From: Alteribacter keqinensis
GTDB taxonomy: Bacteria > Bacillota > Bacilli > Bacillales > Salisediminibacteriaceae
Assembly: GCF_003710255.1 (NCBI RefSeq)
Contig: NZ_RHIB01000002.1
Span: 372,001 to 436,000 of the forward strand
DNA: 64,000 bases
Direction: 5' to 3'
The first letter of the stretch is position 1; every line of letters starts with the position of its first letter. The notes below the pieces were generated by a model that worked only from the letters and a program-made list of their open reading frames with translations, was not told the origin of the DNA and ran no database searches. The position numbers and the translations under genes were made by a program. Positions 33,988 through 43,608 of the stretch are shown here, piece by piece.

Positions 33988-34208
33988 CTAATCATCCACG
34001 TATTCCGTTTCAAACAAAGCTGCCACACTTCAGTCCCCATCCATTGTAATTGGTTCTGTTCTGCTGCTTCTGGAGTGATCTTTAGTCCATCCGACGAAAA
34101 TGTAAAGTACAGTCGTAATCGTGACTTGCGTTCCTTTCTCAAATCTCGGGAAGGTGAGACGGTTAAGAATGGAAGCCAGGTGAAACTCGATTGTTCGAGC
34201 AGGTAACC
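33988..34208 (-). pseudogene. Decayed InlB-type repeat behind the GH32 gene
   Basis: A broken frame reads RFEKGTQVTITTVLYIFVGW, then ITMDGD, a TGA, and SVAALFETEYVDD before TAG. This is the pattern of an InlB_B-type bacterial repeat (FEKGTqVTiTAvp...GYxFvGWxG...itmdgdksvtAvFe). The upstream part (TVSPSRD) lies in another frame, so there is at least one frameshift and one nonsense codon. It resembles the tail at 43609-43845, including the following terminator. Confidence 0.65.
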
Positions 34209-35723
34209 CTACCACACTGACTTTATCGTACGCCCGAAGCAGTCAACCTCTGTCTTTCCACCTGACTCCGAAACCACAATCGCATAGCTTTCAGCTTGTT
34301 CCGGCAAAATGAGGTTGGTCATCGTCCTGCGTCCGCCGTCGATGAAGATTTCTACAGATCCCCGATCCACAACGAGTTGAAGGTCCAGCGCTCCAGCTTT
34401 GGCACTGAAAGGAGCTGTTGTAACAGCCGGGAATTGTTTATGAAACTTACTGTTTTTCATGCCTGCACGGTCAAATGCAACCTCTCCTTGTTCGAAGTCC
34501 ACCGTGACAGTACAGCCTTTTTTACTATCGGACTGGAACAACGTAACGAACATCTTCCCTCGTCCAGATTCATCTCCATCTACGTTTTTCATCTTCAGAT
34601 CAAGCACAAAAGGTACATCCGGTTGAGCGATAATTGACGTGATGTCTTCTCCTATACTTATCGTTCGGTCTACAAAAATGTTTTCAGAGCGGTCAAACAG
34701 CTCTGACACTGGCTTTTGGATTAGCTCATACGCGCCTCGTTCCTGCACAAGTGAAACCTCTCTTGGGAGTGACATGGCACTTCTCCACGGGCTTGTGGGA
34801 ACATCATTGGCATACTGCCAGTTGCTCATCCACGCCATCCAGATTCGCCGGCCGTCTTTTGCGGGTATATCTGAAAACGACTGGGTCGCGTAGAAGTCCT
34901 TTCCATAATCCACCCAAGCAGCATCACAATCAGATGTACCCGTTACTTTCGGTTCCGTTACAAACGTCCGACCATCAAAATCACCTACAAAGTACTGTCC
35001 GCCCGAACCCCCGGCAACAGCACCGTCTCCAATGTCCACCTGCATGACCCATTTTACCTCTTTGGTTGCTTCTACCTCCAGAGCAAACAAATCCGGACAT
35101 TCCCAGACACCTCCGTGAGCGCCTTCGCATTTTCCAAATGAGCTTTCATACGTCCAGTTGAGCAGGTTCGGTGAAGAATAGATCATTATTTCCTGCCCGG
35201 CAGCAAGCACCATCACCCATCTGCTCGTCTCATGATGCCAGAACACTTTCGGGTCACGAAAATCCTTCAGCTCTGTATTTGGAATCACCGGATTGCCGGC
35301 GTATTTCACCCACGTGCGTCCCCGGTCGGTGCTGTATGCTATACTCTGCTGCTGAGTGTTTTCTGAAGCACTCGTATAAATCGCTACCAAACCGTGTCCC
35401 CCACCGAAAAGGCCGGATGTATCATGCCAGTCCACCACGGCACTGCCTGAAAAAATCATCCCCAGTTCATCAGGCTCAAGGGCAACAGGGAGATGCTCCC
35501 ATTCAAGGAGATCCCTGCTCACCGCATGCCCCCAGTGCATGGGACCCCACTGCATCGAATCGGGATGGAACTGGTAAAACAAATGGTACTCCCCTTCGTA
35601 GAAAACCATTCCGTTTGGGTCATTCATCCACTTCTCTTCGGGTGTGAAATGAAGATGCGGGCGGTACGGCTCCTGGTAAGTTGTTTTTTCTGTTTTATTT
35701 GCCAGCTTATTATCCAACGTCAC
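34209..35723 (-). CDS. GH32 beta-fructosidase (levanase/inulinase/sucrase type)
   Basis: Cytoplasmic GH32 enzyme of about 504 residues. The five-blade propeller carries the nucleophile motif WMNDPNG (Asp35), the transition-state motif FRDP (156-158) and the acid/base motif WECP (Glu208). A C-terminal beta-sandwich ends with VVDRGSVEIFIDGG. It hydrolyses beta-fructosidic bonds in imported fructo-oligosaccharides or sucrose. The GTG at 35723 has AGGAG seven bases upstream and begins just past the previous stop; the frame opens at a GTG at 35738. Last gene of the fructan operon. Confidence 0.9.
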   Translation of the reverse strand: MTLDNKLANKTEKTTYQEPYRPHLHFTPEEKWMNDPNGMVFYEGEYHLFYQFHPDSMQWGPMHWGHAVSRDLLEWEHLPVALEPDELGMIFSGSAVVDWHDTSGLFGGGHGLVAIYTSASENTQQQSIAYSTDRGRTWVKYAGNPVIPNTELKDFRDPKVFWHHETSRWVMVLAAGQEIMIYSSPNLLNWTYESSFGKCEGAHGGVWECPDLFALEVEATKEVKWVMQVDIGDGAVAGGSGGQYFVGDFDGRTFVTEPKVTGTSDCDAAWVDYGKDFYATQSFSDIPAKDGRRIWMAWMSNWQYANDVPTSPWRSAMSLPREVSLVQERGAYELIQKPVSELFDRSENIFVDRTISIGEDITSIIAQPDVPFVLDLKMKNVDGDESGRGKMFVTLFQSDSKKGCTVTVDFEQGEVAFDRAGMKNSKFHKQFPAVTTAPFSAKAGALDLQLVVDRGSVEIFIDGGRRTMTNLILPEQAESYAIVVSESGGKTEVDCFGRTIKSVW

Positions 35724-35724
35724 A

Positions 35725-37971
35725 CTAACACTCCTCACTCCTATAAATTCCGTCCATCTCCCACACCTTCAGAGAGCGGACATACACATCCTCATCCCCT
35801 TTAAGGGAAAGTCCTTTTGACTCCGGCAGTGCCGGGTATATTCTCGTGGTCAAGCTCTTTTTTTCATTTACATACGCTTCTGCTAAAGACCGGTCTAGAA
35901 GCAGACGAAGAGAGAATGGGTCCTCTTTAAGCTGCACTTTCCCTCCCTGAATGCCCCCCGTTCTTTCCGAATCATCCAGAGTGGAACAGGTTCGGTCTAC
36001 ATAAAACGCTTCACGTGTACCGTCGTAATAAAACAGTGTCTCTTCCCGACGTTCCGGAGCCTGCCGGACATAGATGCCAACCGGCTCATCAACCGCCTCG
36101 ATCTCCAGCTCAATATCCAGCATATCGCCCTTGACTATTTCAAGCTTTCGATTCGCCTCAGCCAGGGTCATTCCCTTTACATCCACGAGCTGTCTTCCAC
36201 GAAGAGACTTCACTTCTTCCACCGGCCTGATGCCCATATCATTGTCCTCACTCAAAAAAATTTCTGCCGGCATCCCTGCGTTATGTGCCCATCCCGCAGC
36301 ATATTCATACTCAATAGGACGCTCCCCTTGGGCAATCGTAAACAAGATAAGCCTGTTTTTCACCGGGTCCGCCATGGCGCTCGGCCCGGTAAAATGAAAG
36401 TCACCGTAATCAAACAAACGCGGTTCTTCAAAATCCGGGAGGAAACGTTTCGAATCGATGTCCCACTTTCCGATCCAGTAAAACACTTCAACGTCCGCAC
36501 CTTCACCTACAGGGCTGATGATAAAGACATGCTTTTCCTCTCCCTTTGTATCTTTACCAAGGGGAAGGAGAATGGGCAGTTCCCAAACGATGCCGAGATA
36601 AGGGAAACTTTCATAATCGCTCACGTAAAGGGGACCGTGAAACGTCCATTCTTTTAAATCCTCTGAGCTGAATAATAGAGCCGTACCGCCTTTTCCATTA
36701 ATACCCGAGGCCACGAGCTGAAACCACGTCCCGCCCTCTTTCCAGACAAAAGGATCACGAAATCCATCATCATATAAATCGTACCCTTCCGGTTGGACCA
36801 AATCCGGCTTATTCCGCTTGCTCCACTCTGCCAGTGTCGAATCGGCAGCGTCCACCGGGTGCGCCAGAGCCACCATCTGGTTTGGCAGCCTTTGATGATT
36901 GCCTGCCGTAAAAAACAGCACCGGCTCTCCGTTTTCATCCATATGCGCACAACCTGACCATGTACCGTCAGGATCCACCGCCCCAAGTTCCGGCGCCAGT
37001 GCCACAGGGGCGTCCTCCCAATGAATCAAATCGTCACTTACCCAATGACCCCAGTGAATGTTCCCCCAATACGGCCCCTGAGGATTGTGCTGATAAAACA
37101 GATGGTATTTCCCTTCATAATAAAACGGTGCATGGGGTTCGTTCATCCAGTGCCCCGGAGGTGATGCGTGAAAACGGGGGCGATGGACATCACTCGTGAA
37201 ATCATCACGCTGAATCGCAATCGTTTCTTTTTCCAGCACCGGGTGTCTCCCTGCGCGAAGATATCCCTGATAAAGGGTCGCCACGTCTTCATTTGTTAAT
37301 GCCGAGTCGTAGATCGCCACATCATCCATCAATCCGCTAAACATGTTTAAGGAAAACGTGTTTTCCACCATAAATGGATCATTGTTTTTCCCGATGTATA
37401 AATCCGCATCTGCAAGCTTCAAGGTTGTTCCCTGCAGCACCTGTTTTTTTCCCGCTGTCTGTCCGTTTACTAAGATCTTCATCTCACCCAGAGCACTGTC
37501 AAAAACCGCTGTGACCATCGACCATTCGTTTTTCTTAAGAAAGGTTCGTTCACAGGTCAGCTCCTGCCATCCGATATTGAGCCCCACGTGAAAGCCTAGT
37601 TGTCCGTGTTTATGAAACCCCAGAATAAACCCCGTCTCACAAGCCCGGTCGTGCTGATTTACAATGGCGGAAAGCCGCTCGTCTTCAATGCCTCCAAAAG
37701 AGCGCGGTGCTATCCAGGCAGATACGGTAAAACCTTCTGCCGGTAGAGCAATCTGCTCTTTTTCACGCGTGATAAACGTAGAAAAACCATCAAACCAAAG
37801 CGCCTGTCCGTGAATGCCTTTTCTTCGTTTACAGACACGATCCGGCTGAAACCGGGCCTCATGAAAAACATAGGAAAGTTGATCTTTGAGACCTTTCACC
37901 TCATCTGTGACAAAACGCTCATTTCCTTCTTCAAACCGCCATCGTGCCAACAATCCATCCTGTTTTTCCAT
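35725..37971 (-). CDS. LamG-GH32 two-domain fructosidase, Glu at nucleophile position
   Basis: About 748 residues, no signal peptide. Residues about 30-225 form a LamG/concanavalin-like domain (ALWFDGFSTFITREKEQIAL, FTVSAWIAPRS, LFYIGKNND-like strand, DDVAIYDSALT). A GH32 propeller follows. The nucleophile motif reads HWMNEPHAPF instead of WMNDPNG: Glu replaces Asp (about residue 278). FRDP (405-407) and WELP (Glu464) are kept. The ATG at 37971 lies 5 bp past the yesL-like stop. It probably trims fructans with a different linkage or chain length from its neighbour; activity of the Asp-to-Glu form is untested here. Confidence 0.85.
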   Translation of the reverse strand: MEKQDGLLARWRFEEGNERFVTDEVKGLKDQLSYVFHEARFQPDRVCKRRKGIHGQALWFDGFSTFITREKEQIALPAEGFTVSAWIAPRSFGGIEDERLSAIVNQHDRACETGFILGFHKHGQLGFHVGLNIGWQELTCERTFLKKNEWSMVTAVFDSALGEMKILVNGQTAGKKQVLQGTTLKLADADLYIGKNNDPFMVENTFSLNMFSGLMDDVAIYDSALTNEDVATLYQGYLRAGRHPVLEKETIAIQRDDFTSDVHRPRFHASPPGHWMNEPHAPFYYEGKYHLFYQHNPQGPYWGNIHWGHWVSDDLIHWEDAPVALAPELGAVDPDGTWSGCAHMDENGEPVLFFTAGNHQRLPNQMVALAHPVDAADSTLAEWSKRNKPDLVQPEGYDLYDDGFRDPFVWKEGGTWFQLVASGINGKGGTALLFSSEDLKEWTFHGPLYVSDYESFPYLGIVWELPILLPLGKDTKGEEKHVFIISPVGEGADVEVFYWIGKWDIDSKRFLPDFEEPRLFDYGDFHFTGPSAMADPVKNRLILFTIAQGERPIEYEYAAGWAHNAGMPAEIFLSEDNDMGIRPVEEVKSLRGRQLVDVKGMTLAEANRKLEIVKGDMLDIELEIEAVDEPVGIYVRQAPERREETLFYYDGTREAFYVDRTCSTLDDSERTGGIQGGKVQLKEDPFSLRLLLDRSLAEAYVNEKKSLTTRIYPALPESKGLSLKGDEDVYVRSLKVWEMDGIYRSEEC

Positions 37972-37975
37972 CTCC

Positions 37976-38602
37976 TCACGCCTTTCCTGCATGTTGTGCT
38001 TCATACTCATACGAAGCTCCGATTTTTTCAAACGCCATGTAGCAAATCATGTACATGAGGTAACCGCTCAATGTGCCGATAAACAGTAAAAGCACCGGCC
38101 AATGGTAAACAAAATAAGCAGTAAAAAACATAACCGCACTCCCCAAAAGAGTATATGGAAGCTGGCTCACTGAAATGAAAAACGCATTTCTGACTTTGAA
38201 CCTCAGCGGCAGCTCAAAGTGAACAAGGACCGGAAACAAATACACTGTCGTAAACACGAAGCCGATGATAACAAGACCGATGAACGCCATAAGGACAAAC
38301 TCAAATACGGATGAAAAGGGATCGATTATCCGTAGATTCACGTAAACAACGGCAAATCCAGCTGTCCAAAGCAGCGAAACACCCAGACTTGTTTTGAGGT
38401 TTCTCCTGAAATACCGCAAGAAGGGTACGACCACAGCCCTATTATCGTTTTTATGCCAGTCCCGAAGAACGCCAAACATGGCGGTTGTGGCAGGAAATGC
38501 CGTCACTAAAGGAAGACAGCAAACAATCCAGACCAGGTTAAGAAAGAAAAAATTCGCGATATGTTCAAGCCATTGGTAAAGCTTTGAATCGAGAAACCCC
38601 AT
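37976..38602 (-). CDS. yesL: YesL-family (DUF624) membrane protein
   Basis: About 208 residues, five hydrophobic segments, DUF624 pattern (ANFFFLNLVWIVCCLPLVT, PATTAMFGVLRDWHKND). YesL proteins accompany complex-carbohydrate ABC importers in Bacillus and Paenibacillus; their function is not established. The frame starts GTG-ATG-ATG-ATG; the last ATG (38602) has the best spacing to GAAGGTGA. It is located between the binding-protein gene and the GH32 genes. Confidence 0.88.
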   Translation of the reverse strand: MGFLDSKLYQWLEHIANFFFLNLVWIVCCLPLVTAFPATTAMFGVLRDWHKNDNRAVVVPFLRYFRRNLKTSLGVSLLWTAGFAVVYVNLRIIDPFSSVFEFVLMAFIGLVIIGFVFTTVYLFPVLVHFELPLRFKVRNAFFISVSQLPYTLLGSAVMFFTAYFVYHWPVLLLFIGTLSGYLMYMICYMAFEKIGASYEYEAQHAGKA

Positions 38603-38673
38603 CATCATCACCTTCTTCTGTTTTATAGTATGGGGCCGGTCCTATTCATCCGGCCCCAAAAATTGAGACTTCT

Positions 38674-40275
38674 TTACTGGTTCTCATAAAAGCGGTCGTA
38701 ACCGTCTTGATAAATCTCCATCAGCTCTTCGAGTCCCATCTGGTTGAGCTGCTCTACAAAATCGTCCCATTCTTCCTCAACCCCGCCATTCATAAGCCAG
38801 AGTGCCTGTTTCTCTTCCACCACGTTCAAAATGTCTGTTTGTAGACGGTTGATACGCTGAAGCTCTTCAGGTTCAAAGAAAATGTTTGGATACTTCTCAT
38901 CTACCGCGTACGGCTCGTAGTGCTCTTCGATATCAAGCAGACGTTGCTTGGCACGGGGATCCATTTCCACCACAGTTCCGAAATGCTCTGCGAGGATCAC
39001 AGACGGACCGTTTGGTGCCACAAGCTGGCGGTACTCACCCATGGAAACACCCTCTTCAAGTTCGGCCCATACAAGCGTGCCGTTTTCGTCACGCTCAAAC
39101 ACATCGTCTTCCGGTCCCCAGTTGATCTGAGCGGACATTTCCGGATCATACAGCTGGTCTACCCAACGCATTGTAATTTCAGGGTTTTCGTTGGCAGATG
39201 TAATGACAAATGCGCCGCGCCCCATGTCAGAAGCGTTGGCACGTCCGACCATGTGATGACCATTCGGTCCTTCGAGCGGCCCGAGAAGGGCATAGTCACC
39301 TGCTCTGTCAGGTCCTACAATCTCTTCTGTTTCCCACCAGATATAAGAACCGAGGCGGGCATCTTCTGTTTTCCCTTTTGCAAAATACTGACTCACATCG
39401 TGTGTGAACGATTCTTCGTCAATGAGACCTTCTTCCACCCACTCGTGGAAGTAGGCTGTCGCTTCTTTAAACTCAGGCTGCACAGCTGTAAAAAGAACTT
39501 CACCGTCTCTTACAATCCGGTAATCAGGATTGTTCGGCACACCAAATGACGCGTATAGATCCCCCATGTTCCCGGTCCAGAAGTTATACATAAAGCTCAG
39601 TGGAATCGTGTCATTCTTACCGGTATTGTTTGGATCCTCATCACGGAATGCACGCAGCACATCACCATATTCGTCAAGTGTTTTTGGCATATCCAGACCA
39701 AGTTCATCGAGCCATTTTGTATTAATGGACAAAAAGTTCGGGAAGTCCCCTATTCCTGCTTCCTCTGCTGATGGCAGGGAGTAAATGTGTCCGTCCGGCG
39801 CTGTTACAACACTTCTTAGTTCCGGGCGCTCTTCCATTCGTGCCGATAAATTTGGTGCATATTCTTCAATTAGATCCTCAAGTGGAATAATCGTCCCGTT
39901 TTGCCCGTATGTCACCAGGTCGTTATCAGAAAACGACGCATTGTAAAAGGCATCAGGCAGCTCACCGCCGGCAAGCATCAGATTCTTCCGCTCCTCATAG
40001 GCATCAGCCGGAATATTCGTCCAGTCGATGGTGATGTTTGTGTCTTCCTCCAGCCAGTCAAAAATCACCATCTCATCAAAGTCCGGTGCCAGTGGTGCTT
40101 TTGGTGACACAAATTCAAGCGTGAACCCGTCTTCTTCTACAATGGGAAGCCCTTCTGAATTGAACTCCGCTGACTCCTTCTCTTCCCCGCTGCTCTCATC
40201 GGAGCAGGCTGTCAACCCAAGTGCCACAATCCCTGCAGATAACCCTAACCATGCTTTCGAAACGTTTCTCTTCAC
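38674..40275 (-). CDS. ABC solute-binding lipoprotein, LplA/YtcQ type
   Basis: 533 residues with lipobox ALGLTAC (Cys24), followed by an acidic linker. The large two-lobe fold of the LipO/LplA group typically binds long oligosaccharides. Its length exceeds the usual 400-440 of family 1 proteins, as in other LplABC systems. With GH32 enzymes in the operon, the ligand is probably a fructo-oligosaccharide. Very acidic. Confidence 0.88.
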   Translation of the reverse strand: MKRNVSKAWLGLSAGIVALGLTACSDESSGEEKESAEFNSEGLPIVEEDGFTLEFVSPKAPLAPDFDEMVIFDWLEEDTNITIDWTNIPADAYEERKNLMLAGGELPDAFYNASFSDNDLVTYGQNGTIIPLEDLIEEYAPNLSARMEERPELRSVVTAPDGHIYSLPSAEEAGIGDFPNFLSINTKWLDELGLDMPKTLDEYGDVLRAFRDEDPNNTGKNDTIPLSFMYNFWTGNMGDLYASFGVPNNPDYRIVRDGEVLFTAVQPEFKEATAYFHEWVEEGLIDEESFTHDVSQYFAKGKTEDARLGSYIWWETEEIVGPDRAGDYALLGPLEGPNGHHMVGRANASDMGRGAFVITSANENPEITMRWVDQLYDPEMSAQINWGPEDDVFERDENGTLVWAELEEGVSMGEYRQLVAPNGPSVILAEHFGTVVEMDPRAKQRLLDIEEHYEPYAVDEKYPNIFFEPEELQRINRLQTDILNVVEEKQALWLMNGGVEEEWDDFVEQLNQMGLEELMEIYQDGYDRFYENQ

Positions 40276-40368
40276 CTTGCAAACCCCCTTAAGAATTTAT
40301 CTTGCGAACACCGGCGAGGTAAAATAACGCTCCCCGGTGGAATAACCGAACCAAAACTTCCAACCCCA

Positions 40369-41265
40369 TTAACCTTTGATCCCGCCAATCATGACACCCT
40401 GAACAAAATACTTCTGAATGAACGGATATACAATGAGAAGAGGCAGACTTCCGACGATGATGACCCCGTATTTAATAAGCTCAGCAATCCGCTGCTGTGC
40501 AGCAAACGAATCGAGATCGCCCACCATTGAGGCCGCTGCCTCGTTCTGAATCAGAATGTTCCGAAGCACCATCTGAAGCGGGTAAAGACTCTCATCATTC
40601 AGATAAATCAATGCGTCAAAGTACGAGTTCCAGTGACTCACTGCGTAAAACAGAACCATAACGGCAATAATCGGTTTGGACAGCGGCAGGACGATCTTGA
40701 GGAAGAACTTCGTATTCGAACAGCCGTCCACTTTCGCCGCCTCGTGCATTTCGTTTGGAATCGTTGCCTGAAAAAACGTCCGGGCTACAATGATGTTCCA
40801 CACGGCCACAGCTTTCGGAATGATCAGTGCCCACATCGTGTTGACCATCCCAAGGTCTTTTACGACCAAATAAGTGGGAATCAAGCCGCCGGAAAAGAAC
40901 ATCGTGAAGATGAACATGACCATGAAGAATGTGCGTCCGTAAAAGTCCTGTCGCGATAATGCATAGGCAGCTGTCAGCGTGAGTGCAATATTAAGTGCAG
41001 TCCCAAGCGTGGTGTATATAATGGTGTTTTTATATCCCGTCCAGATCTTACCGTCCTGAAAAATCCGGATGTACCCCTCAAACGTAATGTCCCGCGGAAA
41101 CAACCATACATCTCCGGCAAAAATACGGTCCGGATTACTGATCGACGCAATAATGACAAAATAGAGCGGATACATAACCGCAATTAAAAGGAGAGTGAGC
41201 AGGGCAATGTTGAAAAAATCAAATATCTTATCCTGTTTTGATCGGTTTATTGACGACAAATCCAT
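40369..41265 (-). CDS. ABC permease, LplC/YtcP type
   Basis: 298-residue six-helix permease with the coupling loop FFQATIPNEMHEAAKVDGCS and the C-terminal FIQKYFVQGVMIGGIKG typical of LplC/YtcP. Partner of the permease at 41281. No ATPase is encoded nearby. Confidence 0.9.
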   Translation of the reverse strand: MDLSSINRSKQDKIFDFFNIALLTLLLIAVMYPLYFVIIASISNPDRIFAGDVWLFPRDITFEGYIRIFQDGKIWTGYKNTIIYTTLGTALNIALTLTAAYALSRQDFYGRTFFMVMFIFTMFFSGGLIPTYLVVKDLGMVNTMWALIIPKAVAVWNIIVARTFFQATIPNEMHEAAKVDGCSNTKFFLKIVLPLSKPIIAVMVLFYAVSHWNSYFDALIYLNDESLYPLQMVLRNILIQNEAAASMVGDLDSFAAQQRIAELIKYGVIIVGSLPLLIVYPFIQKYFVQGVMIGGIKG

Positions 41266-41280
41266 CGTTTCACTCCTCCC

Positions 41281-42273
41281 CTACCATAGTCCCTGTCCTG
41301 AGATACGCTTGGCAATTCGGTTGACATACCAGAGCAGGATCAAGTTGATAATGGCGTTAAAGAGTCCCACGGCAGCCGCGAAACTGTACTGAGCCTGCTG
41401 CAACCCGACCTTATACACGTATGTCGGGATAATTTCAGACGAGCTCTGATTGAGCGGTGTCTGCAGTAAGTATGCTTTTTCGAAGCCAATGTTCATGATA
41501 TTTCCGACTGAAAGAACGAGCAGGATAATCATGATCGGCAAGATAGCCGGAATATCGATATGAATGACTCGCTGGAACTTACTCGCTCCGTCCACAATTG
41601 CCGCTTCGTGGAGTTCCGGATTGACCGCAGCCAGGGCAGCCAGATAAATAATTGCTGCCCAGCCGGTTTCCTGCCACACGCTTGAACCGACATACAGTGG
41701 TTTGAACCAGTTCGCGTCGGCCAAAAAGTTAATACTGTCCATGCCAAAAATCATAATAAAATTGTTGATCAGACCGTTATTGGAAAAGAATACATACGCC
41801 ATTCCAACAAGAACAACGACGGAAATAAAATGAGGTGCATAGATGACGGTCTGTACAAATCTCTTGTAACGCTTAAAGATCAATTGATTGAGCATAAGTG
41901 CCACAATAATCGGCAGCGGGAATGTAATTACCAGCTGCAGCACACTCAGTGACAGGGTGTTATACATTAACGTCCAGAAATTGTACGATTCAAAAAAACG
42001 AATGAAATGCTCTAATCCAACCCATTCACTCCCAGTGATTCCAAGTGCCGGAGAAAAGTTCCGAAACGCAATCTGTACCCCGTACATAGGCCAATAGTGG
42101 AAGATAAGAAAATACACAAGGGTCGGAAGTAAAAATAAATACAGTTCCCAATTCTGTTTTATCAACTTCCATCGGTTTTTATGGTACTTAGGCGGTTTTT
42201 CAATTCCCTTTGTGAATAGTGGAGCCGGGTTCGGCATCGAGTTGGACTCTTTTGATAAACCAGGTTTCATCAT
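41281..42273 (-). CDS. ABC permease, LplB type
   Basis: 330 residues, N-terminal cytoplasmic tail rich in Pro and Lys, then six membrane helices and the coupling loop AVNPELHEAAIVDGASKFQR. AAGGAGGGG precedes two ATGs. First transporter gene after the regulator; the 18-bp palindrome at 42301-42318 lies just upstream. Confidence 0.9.
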   Translation of the reverse strand: MMKPGLSKESNSMPNPAPLFTKGIEKPPKYHKNRWKLIKQNWELYLFLLPTLVYFLIFHYWPMYGVQIAFRNFSPALGITGSEWVGLEHFIRFFESYNFWTLMYNTLSLSVLQLVITFPLPIIVALMLNQLIFKRYKRFVQTVIYAPHFISVVVLVGMAYVFFSNNGLINNFIMIFGMDSINFLADANWFKPLYVGSSVWQETGWAAIIYLAALAAVNPELHEAAIVDGASKFQRVIHIDIPAILPIMIILLVLSVGNIMNIGFEKAYLLQTPLNQSSSEIIPTYVYKVGLQQAQYSFAAAVGLFNAIINLILLWYVNRIAKRISGQGLW

Positions 42274-42300
42274 ACCCCTCCTTCTATCTCTGTTTTCATT

Positions 42301-42318
42301 TACGTAATCGATTACGTA
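42301..42318. promoter_or_regulatory. LacI operator between regulator and fructan operon
   Basis: Perfect 18-bp palindrome TACGTAATCGATTACGTA, 27 bp before the permease start. It contains the same GTAATCGATTAC core as the tandem sites at 43378-43401. Confidence 0.85.
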
Positions 42319-42343
42319 AACCCTGTGAAGATAATCATGCTGA

Positions 42344-43345
42344 TTAGCATGATCCTCTGATCACCAGTTCAGACGGCAACCGGTGCAAACGATAAGGCTC
42401 TTCATTTCCATTAAGCCGATCGATCAGAAACTCCACCGCAGCTCTTCCAAGTTCATAGGACGGCTGTTTAACAACCGATAGCGGTGGTGACGTAATCCGC
42501 AGCCAGTCGTAGTCATCGAACCCAATAATGGCCACATCGTCCGGAATCCTGACTTTGTGATCCTGCAGATACCTCACCGCGCCCATTGTCATGACGTTAT
42601 TGGCTACGAAAATCGCCGTGACCCCTTCTTTCACCAATTCTTCTGTCAGCTCTTCTCCGGTCTCGAATGTGGCTTTCCCTTCTTTAATCAGGGCTTCATC
42701 CAGGGCGAGACCATTATCGGTAAACGCCCGGCGGTACGCTGCCAGTCGTTCGTCACTGGTTGTTATTCCAAGTGGTCCTGTTATATAGCCGATGCGATGA
42801 TGCCCTTTTTTAATTAAAAGTCTGATCCCATCGTACGTACCGGCGCCACTGTCAATCAGTACCGTATCCCCGACGCGATCCTTTGGCTCCCGGTCAATAA
42901 AGACGGTTGGATATGTACCGTGGAGGTTTTCTCTGTAGTCATGCTCCTTCGAGTCCACCGGCGCCACGATAAGCCCATCAATGAACTGCGTATTAAACAC
43001 TTTGATCTGATTCTGCTCCACTTCAAGATCCTCGCCACTGTTACTCAAAATGAGATTGTAACCGTTTTCTTTTAACACCTGTTCAATCCCATTCGCAATG
43101 GACATAAAGAAAAAGTTTGACGTGTCCGACGCCACAAGGGGCACGAGCAGACCAATAATATTTGTTTTCCGGCTTCTGAGACTTCTAGCTACCGAGTTGG
43201 GCTGGTAATCCAGCTCTCTCATGGCTGCATAGACTTTCTTTTTCGTCTCCTCTGCCACGTACCGCGTCTCGTTAATCACATGAGACACCGTTGCCGTGGA
43301 TACATTGGCTTTAATAGCAACATCCTTCATACTTGCGTTCACCAT
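42344..43345 (-). CDS. LacI-family regulator of the fructan operon
   Basis: 333 residues: HTH (ASMKDVAIKANVSTATVSHVI) and effector domain (IIGLLVPLVASDTSNFFF, VAIIGFDDYDWLRITSPPL). It has operator palindromes both upstream (43378-43401) and downstream (42301-42318), so it probably controls itself and the transporter/GH32 genes. The inducer is presumably a fructo-oligosaccharide or its product. Confidence 0.9.
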   Translation of the reverse strand: MVNASMKDVAIKANVSTATVSHVINETRYVAEETKKKVYAAMRELDYQPNSVARSLRSRKTNIIGLLVPLVASDTSNFFFMSIANGIEQVLKENGYNLILSNSGEDLEVEQNQIKVFNTQFIDGLIVAPVDSKEHDYRENLHGTYPTVFIDREPKDRVGDTVLIDSGAGTYDGIRLLIKKGHHRIGYITGPLGITTSDERLAAYRRAFTDNGLALDEALIKEGKATFETGEELTEELVKEGVTAIFVANNVMTMGAVRYLQDHKVRIPDDVAIIGFDDYDWLRITSPPLSVVKQPSYELGRAAVEFLIDRLNGNEEPYRLHRLPSELVIRGSC

Positions 43346-43377
43346 GTAAGCGCCCTCATTTTCTGATTTAGTTTCAA

Positions 43378-43401
43378 GTAATCGATTACGTAATCGATTA
43401 C
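43378..43401. promoter_or_regulatory. Tandem LacI operators upstream of the fructan regulator
   Basis: Two perfect GTAATCGATTAC palindromes abut exactly (43378-43389 and 43390-43401), 33 bp upstream of the start codon. Confidence 0.85.
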
Positions 43402-43570
43402 ATTAAGTTTATACCTGATTTTATAATAATGTCAACAAAATTCTGAATATTTTTTCGCAATAAGACTTTTAGTAGGATTGTTTTACTTTTTACAAAAGTG
43501 CTGTTTTTCAAAGCTTATCCTTCCGTAGGGGGGACTCATCAATGGACGCGAAAGGTCGCTGGTTTTTTCG

Positions 43571-43600
43571 AAAAAAAAGAAGCTGCCTCCAAGAGACAGC
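43571..43600 (-). terminator. Terminator behind the TPR/InlB gene
   Basis: On the minus strand GCTGTCTC / GAGGCAGC stem, 3-nt loop, eight T. It closely resembles the terminator at 33953-33979. Confidence 0.85.
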
Positions 43601-43608
43601 CTCCTTCA

